From Nitrospirae bacterium MYbin3 (GTDB taxonomy: Bacteria > Nitrospirota > Thermodesulfovibrionia > Thermodesulfovibrionales > Dissulfurispiraceae): a DNA stretch of 64,000 bases. Under the pieces are notes generated by a model that was given only the letters and a program-made list of their open reading frames with translations, made no database searches and was not told the DNA's origin. Numbering within the stretch: the first letter of the stretch is position 1; the number at the start of each line of letters is the position of its first letter. Location: NCBI GenBank assembly GCA_002753335.1, contig PEAD01000003.1, positions 31,230 to 95,229 of the forward strand. The letters run 5' to 3'. This document shows positions 50,091-60,317 of this stretch, in pieces. The translations under genes and the position numbers were made by a program.

Positions 50091-53084
50091 ATGCTGGAAA
50101 ATATACTAAAAAAGACAAGGGATGTGGATAGAAAATCAAGCCTCTTTGCATTGTTGCTGCTCGTGTTGGCGGCAGCTATTGCGGTAAGCAGCGTAGCTGA
50201 GGCTGCCTTGTCGGTAACAAATGCGCCTTCTATCTCTACACAATCTTATGGAAACCCGGTAAGAATTGCTAAAGACAAAGCAGGTCTTATATATGTAACA
50301 ATCCCAAGATCAGGTAAGGTATTAATATATTCCCAGAATGGAGCGCTTTACAATTTAATAGAGAGTTCTTTTAGCAAGCCCCTGTCGATCGCAATTGACA
50401 ATCAAAATAGAATATATGTTGGCGATGAAGCAGACGGCAGTGTAACGGTTATTGATTCCACCGGTAAATTTCTTTTTAAATTAGGTGTAGGTAATGGCGA
50501 GTTTGGGTTGCCGAACGATATAGCTATTTCATCCAGTGGCAATGCTTATGTTGTTGACAGTAAAAACAACACCGTAAAGATGTATTCAAAAGAAGGGCAG
50601 TACTTGGGTGTGTTCGGTGGCATTGGTTCAGCTGAAGGTAAGTTTAATTTCCCAACAGGTATTGCAATAGATGATACAAAGGGTGAGGTTGACGGAAGTG
50701 TTTATGTTGTTGACTTTAATAATGCAAGGGTTCAGATGTTTGATTTAAGTGGATCCTTTAAGAAGAGCTTTGGAAGTTTTGGAGACGCGGTTGGTCAGTT
50801 TGCAAGGCCTCAGGGAATTGCTGTTGCAGAGGGTTATGTTTTTGTAACTGATGCTTACAACGCAAAGGTTCAGGTTTACGACACGGCAGGAAACTATCAG
50901 AATAATGATATCGGTTCTTTTGGGACCGCTGTCGGAAACCTGAAGGTTCCTATGGATATAGTAAAGATCGGAACTAAGATTTATGTAACAAATTCGGACA
51001 ACGCAAGAATAGAGGTATTTGAAGTAAAAGATCCTAATGGCCTTACAATAACACCGGCATCGGTTGTTTTAGATTACGTTATAGGTAAGGATTTTGCTAT
51101 TTCAAGCAACGCTAATGTTGAGGCGCAGGGAACGACAGCGCTTTCGTGGACCGCAAGGTCAGATGTTGATTGGCTTACCTTTCCAGCTTCTGGCGATACC
51201 ACTCAATCAGGTGTGCAGGTTTCTTTAAATCAGAATATAACCAACCTTGCAGAAGGTGTATATACAGGCAGAGTAATGTTTCAGGCTCAGAATGGATCTG
51301 ATTATGTTTTGACCGTTACCGCAAATGTTAAGCAGAAATATGATCTCAGTGTATCTCCGGCAGCTTTAAGTATCGCTTACAATCAGAATCTTGCATCAAC
51401 AGCCAAGACATTGAATATTAGCGCAGGCAACGGAAAGCTTACATGGACAGCCGTATCAAGCGTTAACTGGTTGGATGTTGCCGCATCAGGCACAACTCCG
51501 GTTGCTATCCAAGCTGTGCTTAATAATAATGCAGACTATCTTGCAGCGGGTGTTCATTCAGCATTTGTCACCATTAATGCTCCCGATGCATCCAACAGTT
51601 CAGTAACAATTCCGGTAACGCTGACAGTAAAGAAAATAGCGGTATCTTCCGAAAGCATAAGTGTAACCCACAAAAAAGGCAGTGCGCTTGAAACTGTATC
51701 GGTTGCGATTTCGGGTGGTGTTAATTGGGTAGCATCCAAGGACGCCTCTAACTGGTTCTCGATTGCTCAGACAGCAAGCGGTGTTGTTATGTCTCTTAAT
51801 CAGTCGGTTGAGCAGATGGGTGGTGTATCTAATGGGTCAATAACAATTACGGTTGCTGATGGCTCTGCAGCAAACAGCCCGTTGGTTGTTCCTGTTTCGG
51901 TAAGCTCGATAAGCGCAGGCAAGATAGTGGTATCTTCTAATATTGATCAGTCTGTATTTAGCATAAGCGGTCCAGCAACACTTAGCGGCGCAGGAAAGGC
52001 TTGGGTAAAAGATGAAGCTGTTCCGGGCATATATACAATTACATTTAATAATATTCGCGGATACAGAAAACCTGCTACAAAGACTTTTGAGGTATTCAGC
52101 GGAAACACAGTTACCCTTAATGGTTCTTACAAGCAGAATGCAGTTGCTAATGTTGTTGCGGTCACTCAGGGGCCGGGATCGCGGAACGATGCTAATGTTA
52201 GGCTTTTGGACTTAAACGGCAATCTTATAAATGAGTTCAGGGCTTTCAGTTCTAAATACGGAGCAAAAGTTGCTATGGGTGATGTTGACGGCGACGGATC
52301 ATCAGAGATAGTTGTCGGCAGCGGTGCAGGTTCGGATATAGATGCGGCCGTTAAGGTGTTCAAGTACAACGGCTCGCTGATGGCTTCCATAGGTGCTATC
52401 GCAAATACCTCTTACGGCGCAAACGTAGCCGTGGGTGATATTGACGGTGACGGTACAAGCGAAATTGCGGTAAGCACGCTAGATGATGTGTTGAAAACGA
52501 ATAAAGTTTCGATTTACTCGTATGACATTAGTAACAGACTTGTTGAGAAGGGATCAGTAACTATTGCTGATGGCAGCAAATATCCTGCTAATATCGCATT
52601 TGGTGATGTGAACAATGACGGCAGGCTTGAGCTGATTGTTGTGGGGTCTAAGAATATCAGCACATATACTGTTAATGGCAGCGTTGTTGAACTTTACAAC
52701 ACTGTAGCATTGACCGTAAGCAGCGGCTTAGATTATGCTGCACAGATGACAATCAGTGCTGGTGATGTGAATGGTGACGGGATGGATGAAATTCTTTTAG
52801 GATATGTTGATAATAATGATTCGGTAGTCGGCGTTTATAGCGGCAATATGTCAAGCTTTATGTATGCAGTAAATGTTTTTGCAAACGGCAAATCAGCGCC
52901 TTCCATATCTTGCATGGATTGGAGCGGCGAAGGCATAATGGAAATAATAGCGGGTCAGGGTGCAGCTTCTGACGGAAGGTCGGCAGCTAGAATATTCGGT
53001 TCAGACGGTTCGCTGGTAAAAGAGATAAATGCCTTTAGGGCATCTAAATATGGCGTGAATGCAGCGTTCGGAGTTATAAAGTGA
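50091..53084 (+). CDS. Exported NHL-repeat / BACON / FG-GAP multidomain protein
   Basis: About 997 residues, chosen start ATG 50091 with GGGAGGG; upstream in-frame codons overlap the sigma-54 promoter. Signal peptide about 1-42 (LFALLLLVLAAAIAVSSVAEA). Then an NHL-type beta-propeller (about 50-330; repeats such as FNFPTGIAIDD, FARPQGIAVAEGYVFVTDAY), three BACON-like Ig domains (about 335-620; SDVDWLTFPASGD, SSVNWLDVAASGT, DASNWFSIAQTAS), a PEGA-like domain, and C-terminal FG-GAP/VCBS repeats with Ca-binding-like DVDGDGSSEI, DIDGDGTSEI and DVNGDGMDEI. No haem site. Likely a surface or periplasmic binding/scaffold protein for the cytochromes made from the same operon. The role is inference. Confidence 0.85.
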   Translation: MLENILKKTRDVDRKSSLFALLLLVLAAAIAVSSVAEAALSVTNAPSISTQSYGNPVRIAKDKAGLIYVTIPRSGKVLIYSQNGALYNLIESSFSKPLSIAIDNQNRIYVGDEADGSVTVIDSTGKFLFKLGVGNGEFGLPNDIAISSSGNAYVVDSKNNTVKMYSKEGQYLGVFGGIGSAEGKFNFPTGIAIDDTKGEVDGSVYVVDFNNARVQMFDLSGSFKKSFGSFGDAVGQFARPQGIAVAEGYVFVTDAYNAKVQVYDTAGNYQNNDIGSFGTAVGNLKVPMDIVKIGTKIYVTNSDNARIEVFEVKDPNGLTITPASVVLDYVIGKDFAISSNANVEAQGTTALSWTARSDVDWLTFPASGDTTQSGVQVSLNQNITNLAEGVYTGRVMFQAQNGSDYVLTVTANVKQKYDLSVSPAALSIAYNQNLASTAKTLNISAGNGKLTWTAVSSVNWLDVAASGTTPVAIQAVLNNNADYLAAGVHSAFVTINAPDASNSSVTIPVTLTVKKIAVSSESISVTHKKGSALETVSVAISGGVNWVASKDASNWFSIAQTASGVVMSLNQSVEQMGGVSNGSITITVADGSAANSPLVVPVSVSSISAGKIVVSSNIDQSVFSISGPATLSGAGKAWVKDEAVPGIYTITFNNIRGYRKPATKTFEVFSGNTVTLNGSYKQNAVANVVAVTQGPGSRNDANVRLLDLNGNLINEFRAFSSKYGAKVAMGDVDGDGSSEIVVGSGAGSDIDAAVKVFKYNGSLMASIGAIANTSYGANVAVGDIDGDGTSEIAVSTLDDVLKTNKVSIYSYDISNRLVEKGSVTIADGSKYPANIAFGDVNNDGRLELIVVGSKNISTYTVNGSVVELYNTVALTVSSGLDYAAQMTISAGDVNGDGMDEILLGYVDNNDSVVGVYSGNMSSFMYAVNVFANGKSAPSISCMDWSGEGIMEIIAGQGAASDGRSAARIFGSDGSLVKEINAFRASKYGVNAAFGVIK

Positions 53085-53101
53085 AAGGGAGGAGGATAGT
53101 C

Positions 53102-54205
53102 ATGCCGGCAATATTAAGATATAGTTTGGTTGCGATTTTTATGTTGGGGTTGCTGTTGGTTCCTTTCACAAAGACTTCAATGTCTATTGAGACCATGCCT
53201 CCTCATAGCCCTGAGCTGAACAACAGCATCACATGCGCTTCTTGCCATACGTTTAGTGATGCACTGGGCCCAAGCAGCACAAAATATGCAAATGACAACC
53301 TTTGTCTAAGCTGTCATAAGTCGGGAGGGCTGGCTTCAGCTTCGCCTTTTACTTCTAGCGATCAGGCAAAACCGGGCATTGACAACGGAACATCTCACAG
53401 TTGGAGCGGGACGATGCCGGCTGCTGATAACACTAGTAATCAGTATGGATTAAGATCCGCTGCGAGCTTAACACTAAATAAAGATACTCGCAGAGGAACT
53501 ACACCGTTAAAAACCTCACTGACAAAATTCGGTGGTACTGTGGCTTGCTCTACATGCCACAATATACATACTCACTGGGGCAGCACATGGGATCAGGGCC
53601 ATGAAACTAAAGGCACAGCAACATCGGGTAGCACCACTACTTTAACCGATAGTTCTAAGAACTGGGCAACTAATCAGTTTGCAGACAATAAAACCTATTT
53701 GGTTTTTAGTGCAGTATATGGAGGGCTAAACGGAGGTCAGTACCGTTTAATTACGTCCAATACATCTACGACATTGACTGTTGCGGCTTTCGGCAATACA
53801 ATACCTGCCGGTGCAAAGTATTTCATATCTAAAAACAGACGTTTTCTCAGGGTTGACAATGCTGCAAACGAAATGTGTAATGACTGTCATTACTACAGGA
53901 CAGCCGCCAGCGGTCAGGCTACCCAGACTAATGTTAGGACATGGAACAACGGATTGAAAAAGAGTCATCCTGTGAGTGTTCCTTTGGTAGGCGGTACTAC
54001 ATATAATTCGGTTCCACTTGAGCCTGCAGCTGCAAGCTTTGCTGCGCAAACTGGATCAAGGTATGCAAGCAATGGTGGCACTGATAATAACACGTCAAAC
54101 AACATGGTTTTTGATAATTCAACAGGAACTCCGAAAATCAGCTGTATGACATGCCATAAAGTGCATTTCGCAGACTCGGATTCGGCAACTAATGACGCTC
54201 CATAG
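53102..54205 (+). CDS. Pentahaem c-type cytochrome with inserted beta domain
   Basis: 367 residues from ATG 53102, preceded by GGGAGGAGG; a GTG 7 codons earlier overlaps the previous gene. N-terminal export signal (SLVAIFMLGLLLVPFTK). Five CXXCH motifs: CASCH, CLSCH, CSTCH, CNDCH and CMTCH. Between the third and fourth lies a haem-free stretch of about 80 residues containing SGSTTTLTDSSKNW and SNTSTTLTVAAFG. That pattern is otherwise familiar from phage-tail and other beta-structured surface proteins. Exported, probably periplasmic or outer-surface electron carrier. 17 bp follow the upstream stop; 33 bp precede the next start. Confidence 0.87.
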   Translation: MPAILRYSLVAIFMLGLLLVPFTKTSMSIETMPPHSPELNNSITCASCHTFSDALGPSSTKYANDNLCLSCHKSGGLASASPFTSSDQAKPGIDNGTSHSWSGTMPAADNTSNQYGLRSAASLTLNKDTRRGTTPLKTSLTKFGGTVACSTCHNIHTHWGSTWDQGHETKGTATSGSTTTLTDSSKNWATNQFADNKTYLVFSAVYGGLNGGQYRLITSNTSTTLTVAAFGNTIPAGAKYFISKNRRFLRVDNAANEMCNDCHYYRTAASGQATQTNVRTWNNGLKKSHPVSVPLVGGTTYNSVPLEPAAASFAAQTGSRYASNGGTDNNTSNNMVFDNSTGTPKISCMTCHKVHFADSDSATNDAP

Positions 54206-54238
54206 TATGAAACATATAAAATGCTCAAGGGGGAAAAT

Positions 54239-57200
54239 ATGAGTTACAAGATATCATCGAAGCTTACAGCAGTATGCGCACTAATAAGCTTCCTCCTGAT
54301 TTCATATTCCATTACAAAGGCGGCCATCGGCGTCGGTGATGGTAATCTTTTGCGGCGCTCGCAAGAGGAAACCTGTCATGCGTGCCACAAAACCGACCAG
54401 AATGCCCCCAACGATAACAGCTCAATAAAGACCCACAGCTCCGAATGGGCAGGCAGCTGTGATAACACTTCATTTATAAGAAAAAGTGCTTGTATTAGTG
54501 CTGGGAAAGTATGGACTCAGAAATGGACCGGTTGGGGTGATAACACGACCGCAAAGTATGGAAAGATTGTATGTACAACATGCCATACAGCGCATGATAC
54601 ATCAAATATATATCTTATAAAAGAAAACATCACTTCCCCCAAAGTTGGTGATAACTTTCCGGGGTCAGCAGTTGATTTCAGGGTTCTGACAGGTGTTGCA
54701 GGTACAACATTAGGTACTATGGGCGATGACAACATAACACATACAACGTCAACAAGGGTTTGCGAAGTTTGTCACACACAAACTAAATATCATAATTATA
54801 ACAGGGCATCAAATATTGACAACTCACATAATAACGCAACTAACTGCGCTACATGTCATCAGCATAGCAGAGGTTTTGCAGCAGGCGGTGCATGTAATTC
54901 ATGTCACGGTTCATCCGGTTCGACCGGAGCGCCGCTTATAGCAGGCGATTTGGTTACCGGCGGCAATGCAACTGGATCAACAAACTATGGCAAACATCAA
55001 AAGCATGCTGCAGATCTAAACATTGCGTGCGATGTATGTCACGGCGCTTATGTTATGCCGGAAAATACAACACATGCTATTGACATTGGCTTCAGCGGCA
55101 ATGCAGTAATAGGGGCAGTTGTTCCTTATTATAATGGTCAGACCACCGTTACTAATTATACCTATCGCTCAAATTCTGCGACGACAGGCAAAGACGGGTC
55201 GATGAATTGTACAGGAATATATTGTCATAGTAACGCACAAGGTGCTAATGGGTCTGGCACTCCAAGTTCATTTGGAACGCCCTCATTTAGTTCAGCATCA
55301 GCCGCAATGACATGTGCTAGCTGTCATAAGGATATGAAAACAGATGCGACGCCAACAGGTAGTCATAAAAAACATGCTAACGCATCTACTGGATATAATA
55401 TGAGTTGCAGTGTTTGTCATACAGGCTACACAGATAATTCGACTAATGCATCTACTCACGTTGACAAAAGCATAAATGTTGCCATTAATGCAACTTACGG
55501 TGGAACATACGCGGGCACATCGACACTGGGAGACGGTTATTCAACATGTTCGTCAGTCTATTGCCATTCCAATGGTACTAATTTTGTTACTCCTGGAACA
55601 CCAAATATCGCTCCAACATGGGGCAATACTTTAGTTTGTAATGGATGTCATGGCGATAACAGTAGCACTAGTGGTATGCCAAATTACACATCAGGTTCGC
55701 CTAAGGCCAATAGCCATTATGTTCATGTTGTTACTAGGTCGATGGGTTGTCAAAACTGCCATGCGGATACAACAACAAGTGGTACTGCAATCGATAACAA
55801 AACAGCACATACAAATAAAGCCTACAACATAAATCCTACAGGTACTTATAATAGTCAGGCAGTCACTTTTGTTAAGAATGGCAATACTTCGCCGGTTTCT
55901 TGTAACACCATTAGCTGTCACGGCGGTCATGCTGCTGCATCAGTAACATGGGGTGTTTCTCCTTCATGTAATAACTGTCATGGCGCTAGCAACAATGGTG
56001 ATTTAAGTGGAAATCATGCAAAACATTATAATAGCGCAACACCAGCAACATCTCATACTGGAGCAGATAACCATACCGGAAGTGGCTATGTTTTTGGTTG
56101 TGTGAATTGTCATCCGTCTGCAACCCATATTTCGGGTCCTGTATCAAATAATATTCAGGATGCGGAAGTAAACGGAACAAAGCAGACTTCTGTTAACTAT
56201 ACTGCCGTACCGGCAAGCACAGCGACAGACGCTAAGGGTTTCCATTACACGCCAGGCACATGCTCCAACGTTTGCCATACAAAGGATGGCGTAACACTTG
56301 GTTCGGCCATTACAGCTACTCCTGCATGGAACGGCACGAATGCTCTAGGTTGCGGTTACTGTCATAGCAAAGCTGGAGATGGATCACCGACTTGGTCTTC
56401 GTCACACACTCCGCATATGTCTCAGGCAAATGTAACCTGTAACTATTGTCACAAGGCTACAGCCGATAACAACACAACTGTCAGCAACCGTTCAAATCAC
56501 CCGAATCAGAACGTGACGATTAACTTTAATGCATCAGCAGCTTCCAATGCAGCGGCTACATATAAAGGCAATACTGCAGGCGGAGCCACTGTATATCAAA
56601 CCACTGCTGGTACTTTTGGAACATGTGCGACCACAACATGCCACGGCGCATCATCACCGACATGGGGAACTGCCACAAGCAACGATACCTGCACAAAATG
56701 TCACGGTACTGGGACCGTTACGGTTAATGCCGCAAACAAGTATGTTATAGCGCCACCTAGAAATCTTGCAGGCGATAATGGAACAGCAACAGGCACCGGT
56801 CAGGTAAGCAATGATGCAAAGGTTGGGGCGCACCAGACACATCTGCGGTTGCTGAATGGTTTAAGGCTAGATAACGAGACAATTGAGCAGCGTTGCGAAT
56901 ATTGCCACGGAACATTGCCTGTAAGCGGTATGCATGCAAACGGCAGCTCAACACCAGCATTCCAAGGCCTTGCAACCAAAAACGGGGCAATGTCAGCATC
57001 ATACGCTAGCTCGACATGCTCGAACACCTATTGTCACAACCCAGCAGGGACGGGCGGAACACTTGCTTCAGGTAATGCCGGCACAGGTATTGCTCCTAGA
57101 TGGGACAATGCATCTTATATAGCAGACGGTACGCTTAAGACAGAGGCTAACTGCAATGTTTGCCACAAGTCACCCGGTACAGTTGCCGGTACCATAACAA

Positions 57201-57700
57201 TTGCGGGAACAGACCACGCAAGTGTAGCAATTGGAGATAATTGCGCTGGATGCCATGGTCATAATGGTGATACAGCAGGTTCAGTAGGTCAGAGGCATAT
57301 GGATGGCATTAAGTATGGTGCTGGGTCGTGTAATTCTTGCCACTGGTTTGACAATGCTACCGATGCAACTGCATGGACTACTACAAAGGGTTCCAGCGGG
57401 TTGCTTACAAACACTGCTTCGGCATGGGGCGCTCATAATAAGCATATTAACCATCTTAAGACGCGCTATGGTGTGTCGTGGACTAAAGATAATGTCACCT
57501 ATGGTTCAGGAAGTTATAACTTGGTTTGCGGTGTTTGCCATACGCAGACTGGCTCTGAACATATGGTGGGTGCACGCAATATTAACTTTAATGACAGTAC
57601 AGCACACCAGTTTGGTCTAAGTAAACCTATCTTTGACAATGTAACAACGCGAACTTGTTCTAATCTCGATTGCCATTTCAAGGCATCGCCAGTGTGGTAA
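54239..57700 (+). CDS. Giant multihaem c-type cytochrome, about 27 haem motifs
   Basis: 1153 residues from ATG 54239 (GGGGG 6 nt before). Signal peptide about 1-28. I count 20 CXXCH motifs, six CX4CH (CTGIYCH, CSSVYCH, CNTISCH, CATTTCH, CSNTYCH, CSNLDCH) and one CX3CH (CSNVCH). The repeating unit pairs a CX4CH with a CXXCH about 25-35 residues later, as in the Geobacter CxxxxCH...CxxCH cytochrome domain. Composition is rich in Asn, Thr, Ser, Gly and Ala, with many free His as possible axial ligands. Likely outer-membrane-associated or extracellular, for electron exchange with minerals or partners. The haem count rests on motifs; whether the CX4CH sites are loaded is unknown. Confidence 0.87.
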   Translation: MSYKISSKLTAVCALISFLLISYSITKAAIGVGDGNLLRRSQEETCHACHKTDQNAPNDNSSIKTHSSEWAGSCDNTSFIRKSACISAGKVWTQKWTGWGDNTTAKYGKIVCTTCHTAHDTSNIYLIKENITSPKVGDNFPGSAVDFRVLTGVAGTTLGTMGDDNITHTTSTRVCEVCHTQTKYHNYNRASNIDNSHNNATNCATCHQHSRGFAAGGACNSCHGSSGSTGAPLIAGDLVTGGNATGSTNYGKHQKHAADLNIACDVCHGAYVMPENTTHAIDIGFSGNAVIGAVVPYYNGQTTVTNYTYRSNSATTGKDGSMNCTGIYCHSNAQGANGSGTPSSFGTPSFSSASAAMTCASCHKDMKTDATPTGSHKKHANASTGYNMSCSVCHTGYTDNSTNASTHVDKSINVAINATYGGTYAGTSTLGDGYSTCSSVYCHSNGTNFVTPGTPNIAPTWGNTLVCNGCHGDNSSTSGMPNYTSGSPKANSHYVHVVTRSMGCQNCHADTTTSGTAIDNKTAHTNKAYNINPTGTYNSQAVTFVKNGNTSPVSCNTISCHGGHAAASVTWGVSPSCNNCHGASNNGDLSGNHAKHYNSATPATSHTGADNHTGSGYVFGCVNCHPSATHISGPVSNNIQDAEVNGTKQTSVNYTAVPASTATDAKGFHYTPGTCSNVCHTKDGVTLGSAITATPAWNGTNALGCGYCHSKAGDGSPTWSSSHTPHMSQANVTCNYCHKATADNNTTVSNRSNHPNQNVTINFNASAASNAAATYKGNTAGGATVYQTTAGTFGTCATTTCHGASSPTWGTATSNDTCTKCHGTGTVTVNAANKYVIAPPRNLAGDNGTATGTGQVSNDAKVGAHQTHLRLLNGLRLDNETIEQRCEYCHGTLPVSGMHANGSSTPAFQGLATKNGAMSASYASSTCSNTYCHNPAGTGGTLASGNAGTGIAPRWDNASYIADGTLKTEANCNVCHKSPGTVAGTITIAGTDHASVAIGDNCAGCHGHNGDTAGSVGQRHMDGIKYGAGSCNSCHWFDNATDATAWTTTKGSSGLLTNTASAWGAHNKHINHLKTRYGVSWTKDNVTYGSGSYNLVCGVCHTQTGSEHMVGARNINFNDSTAHQFGLSKPIFDNVTTRTCSNLDCHFKASPVW

Positions 57701-57711
57701 GGGGGATGGAT

Positions 57712-60291
57712 ATGATTACACTAAAAATGATAAAATCAAAAATTGCTGAATCGGGGATAGTTAGGAGCAACAAACCTATAAGAGGGCGAGGTGTGGATAG
57801 AATGGGACCGATAAATACCGCTACTGAAAAAGGTACATCTTGGAAAATGCGCTTTAGCCTCGTGCTGGTTATTGCCTTGCTCTGGTCTGCTTATATGTTT
57901 TTAGGAGTGGATGGTATAAACCAAGCGCAGGCATCGGGTGTAATAAATAGTTGCAACCCATGTCATGGTGACAACAACAGTTTTAGGGACAACTCAACTC
58001 ATAGAGATCCGGTGCTCGGCAGATTCCCCGGCTCGCATAACAAGCACGCTGATAACTCGACAGGGTATGGTTATGTATGTACTACTTGCCATATAAACAA
58101 TACGACATTTGGACACCAGAATGACAATATAACCATGGCAAGTCCGATAACCGGTACTGCTGGAAGTTATTCAAGAGGCACCACATGGGTTAGGGATAAT
58201 AACACTGGCGGTAAAGGCACTTGCAGCAATACATATTGCCACGGTGATGGTACTTCAGTTGCAACTGGTAATGTAAAAGCCAATACATCTCCAACATGGG
58301 GCAGCAGTGGTCCGCTAGCGTGTTCAACATGCCACGGATACAGTCCGGCGTATGCAAATCTTAAAAAATCGCCAACCGCAGCAACCGGTACAAACTGGAC
58401 ATTACCCGCAGCTGTAACCAAGGATAATGGCACATATGCTACATATGCTAATACAGCACAGAACTATTTATTTGCTACCAATTTGGGATATTCCACTTCA
58501 GATGTTCCAGACAACACTACAATACTTGGTATTGCTGTTATTGTTAGTGGAAATAGCGCTAATGCTACTGCCGCCAATCGCGCTATTAAGGTCGGTCTTA
58601 CAAAAAATGGTACTGCAGTTGTTGGTACGACTCAAGCATTTATTCTGCCGCTAAATTATGATAGTCCTACTTTAAGCGGTGGTCCCGGTAGTTTATGGGG
58701 TACAACATGGACACCAGCAGAAATTAGGGCAACAACATTTGGGGTTGCTATCGCAGACAATGATACAACAAGCGCAATTTTTAAAATTAATTCTGCTAAA
58801 GTTGTTGTCTATACTACTGATGCCCCAAAGATGAACAGCCATCAGGGACCTAGCCACAGTGTGGCTGGTTGTGCAAAATGCCATAATAAAACTACGACCG
58901 ATAATACAACCATTACTAATAATAAGATGCATGGTAGAGGCCAATATAGTGTAGATAATCAATCCGGAACTACTTTTACTTACACATATAGCTCTGGTGG
59001 AGGCACATGCGCAACAATAAGCTGTCATGGCGGTGGTTCTGCACAGTGGGGTGGACAGCTTGGCTGTGTTAATTGTCATAGCGCTGCAGTAAATACAACC
59101 GTAGCTAAGGCTCTTGATGCAGCGGTAACGACGCGGTCTGCTATAGTGCCATCATTTGTGGCTGCTTCAAGCCATGTTCGTTCAAGGGGCGGAACAGTGA
59201 CCAATAATGACTGCGGTGTCTGCCACATGGAAGGCAGCAGCCAAACAGGGCTACCCAGTGCAACTTATCATGGTAACGGATATATTGATCTGCGCGACCC
59301 AGATTCAGGAACAGCAATTACTGTAGCGACATGGTCAAATTCACCAGCAGGTCCCGGTAGCTATTCAAGTGGCGCTACCCCTTTAAACGATAATGCTACA
59401 ACTACTAACAGGCTTGTCAGATTCAGCAGGAACCTTGCTAGTGCAACTCTTGAAGTTCAGGCTGTTTCAATAATGATTAACCAGTGTCTTAAGTGTCATG
59501 ATGCAAATGGTGCAAATGCAGCCGATAACTCATCTAGAGTTCCGGGAGGCACAGCTACTAAGCCGTTTGCCACGACTGTAGCAGCAAACCCGTCAGGTGC
59601 TGTGCTTGATGTAGCAGCTCAGTTTGCGTCAACTAACAGGTCATATCATCCAATAACGGTTAAACAGAATAATGGTTATGCTGGTGGTACGAGAATGCTG
59701 GCGCCATGGAATGCTGTAACTAAATCAGCTACCACTACAGTCTGGGGTCCGCTAATGACCTGTTGGGATTGCCATGCACCGAATGCTTCGACCGGCACTT
59801 TAACTACATCTGGCATTCATGGAGGTGCAGTTAATGGAACGGATGCTGTTCCGTTAAGGGGTAATGTGTATACAGCTGGTGGAACAACAGCAACAAACCT
59901 CTGTGCCAACTGTCATTATCTTAACCCCACTAACACAACTCATGGTACGGGATCTGCCTTAACAAGCTCTCCTAATGGTAGTATGACGTACTTTAACAAC
60001 CAATGTTACTATTGTCATGGATCATATTCAACACGTGCAAGTGCCATTAGACCGTATGGTGCTGGCGATGCGCATGGATACAACACTCGTGTAGCTGGCG
60101 GTGCATTTGCTGCAGCTCAAGGTTATGCTTTTATCCGTCACGAGGGTTTTTACGGAGGTACATATAACCAGACAGTAAAGCAAGTTGGTGCTACTACATA
60201 TACCGCACAATGCTCTGGTGTGTCTAATACTACTGGCGGCGCTTGTAGTCGTGGCTCCATGGGTAACTACACTCCTGGTGGTATCTATTAA
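57712..60291 (+). CDS. Multihaem c-type cytochrome, about 12 haem motifs, with haem-free inserts
   Basis: About 859 residues. Ten CXXCH (CNPCH, CTTCH, CSTCH, CAKCH, CVNCH, CGVCH, CLKCH, CWDCH, CANCH, CYYCH) and two CX4CH (CSNTYCH, CATISCH). Two haem-free beta-like regions interrupt them, one near residues 205-370 and one near 520-590. The hydrophobic export segment MRFSLVLVIALLWSAYMFLG begins about 45 residues in. A ribosome site AAGGGGG supports a start at 57706/57712; ATG 57847 directly before the signal would give a normal signal peptide. Last gene of the sigma-54 operon, closed by a terminator. Confidence 0.82.
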   Translation: MITLKMIKSKIAESGIVRSNKPIRGRGVDRMGPINTATEKGTSWKMRFSLVLVIALLWSAYMFLGVDGINQAQASGVINSCNPCHGDNNSFRDNSTHRDPVLGRFPGSHNKHADNSTGYGYVCTTCHINNTTFGHQNDNITMASPITGTAGSYSRGTTWVRDNNTGGKGTCSNTYCHGDGTSVATGNVKANTSPTWGSSGPLACSTCHGYSPAYANLKKSPTAATGTNWTLPAAVTKDNGTYATYANTAQNYLFATNLGYSTSDVPDNTTILGIAVIVSGNSANATAANRAIKVGLTKNGTAVVGTTQAFILPLNYDSPTLSGGPGSLWGTTWTPAEIRATTFGVAIADNDTTSAIFKINSAKVVVYTTDAPKMNSHQGPSHSVAGCAKCHNKTTTDNTTITNNKMHGRGQYSVDNQSGTTFTYTYSSGGGTCATISCHGGGSAQWGGQLGCVNCHSAAVNTTVAKALDAAVTTRSAIVPSFVAASSHVRSRGGTVTNNDCGVCHMEGSSQTGLPSATYHGNGYIDLRDPDSGTAITVATWSNSPAGPGSYSSGATPLNDNATTTNRLVRFSRNLASATLEVQAVSIMINQCLKCHDANGANAADNSSRVPGGTATKPFATTVAANPSGAVLDVAAQFASTNRSYHPITVKQNNGYAGGTRMLAPWNAVTKSATTTVWGPLMTCWDCHAPNASTGTLTTSGIHGGAVNGTDAVPLRGNVYTAGGTTATNLCANCHYLNPTNTTHGTGSALTSSPNGSMTYFNNQCYYCHGSYSTRASAIRPYGAGDAHGYNTRVAGGAFAAAQGYAFIRHEGFYGGTYNQTVKQVGATTYTAQCSGVSNTTGGACSRGSMGNYTPGGIY

Positions 60292-60317
60292 GAATTGTAA
60301 TCTAATTTAGATCTAAT

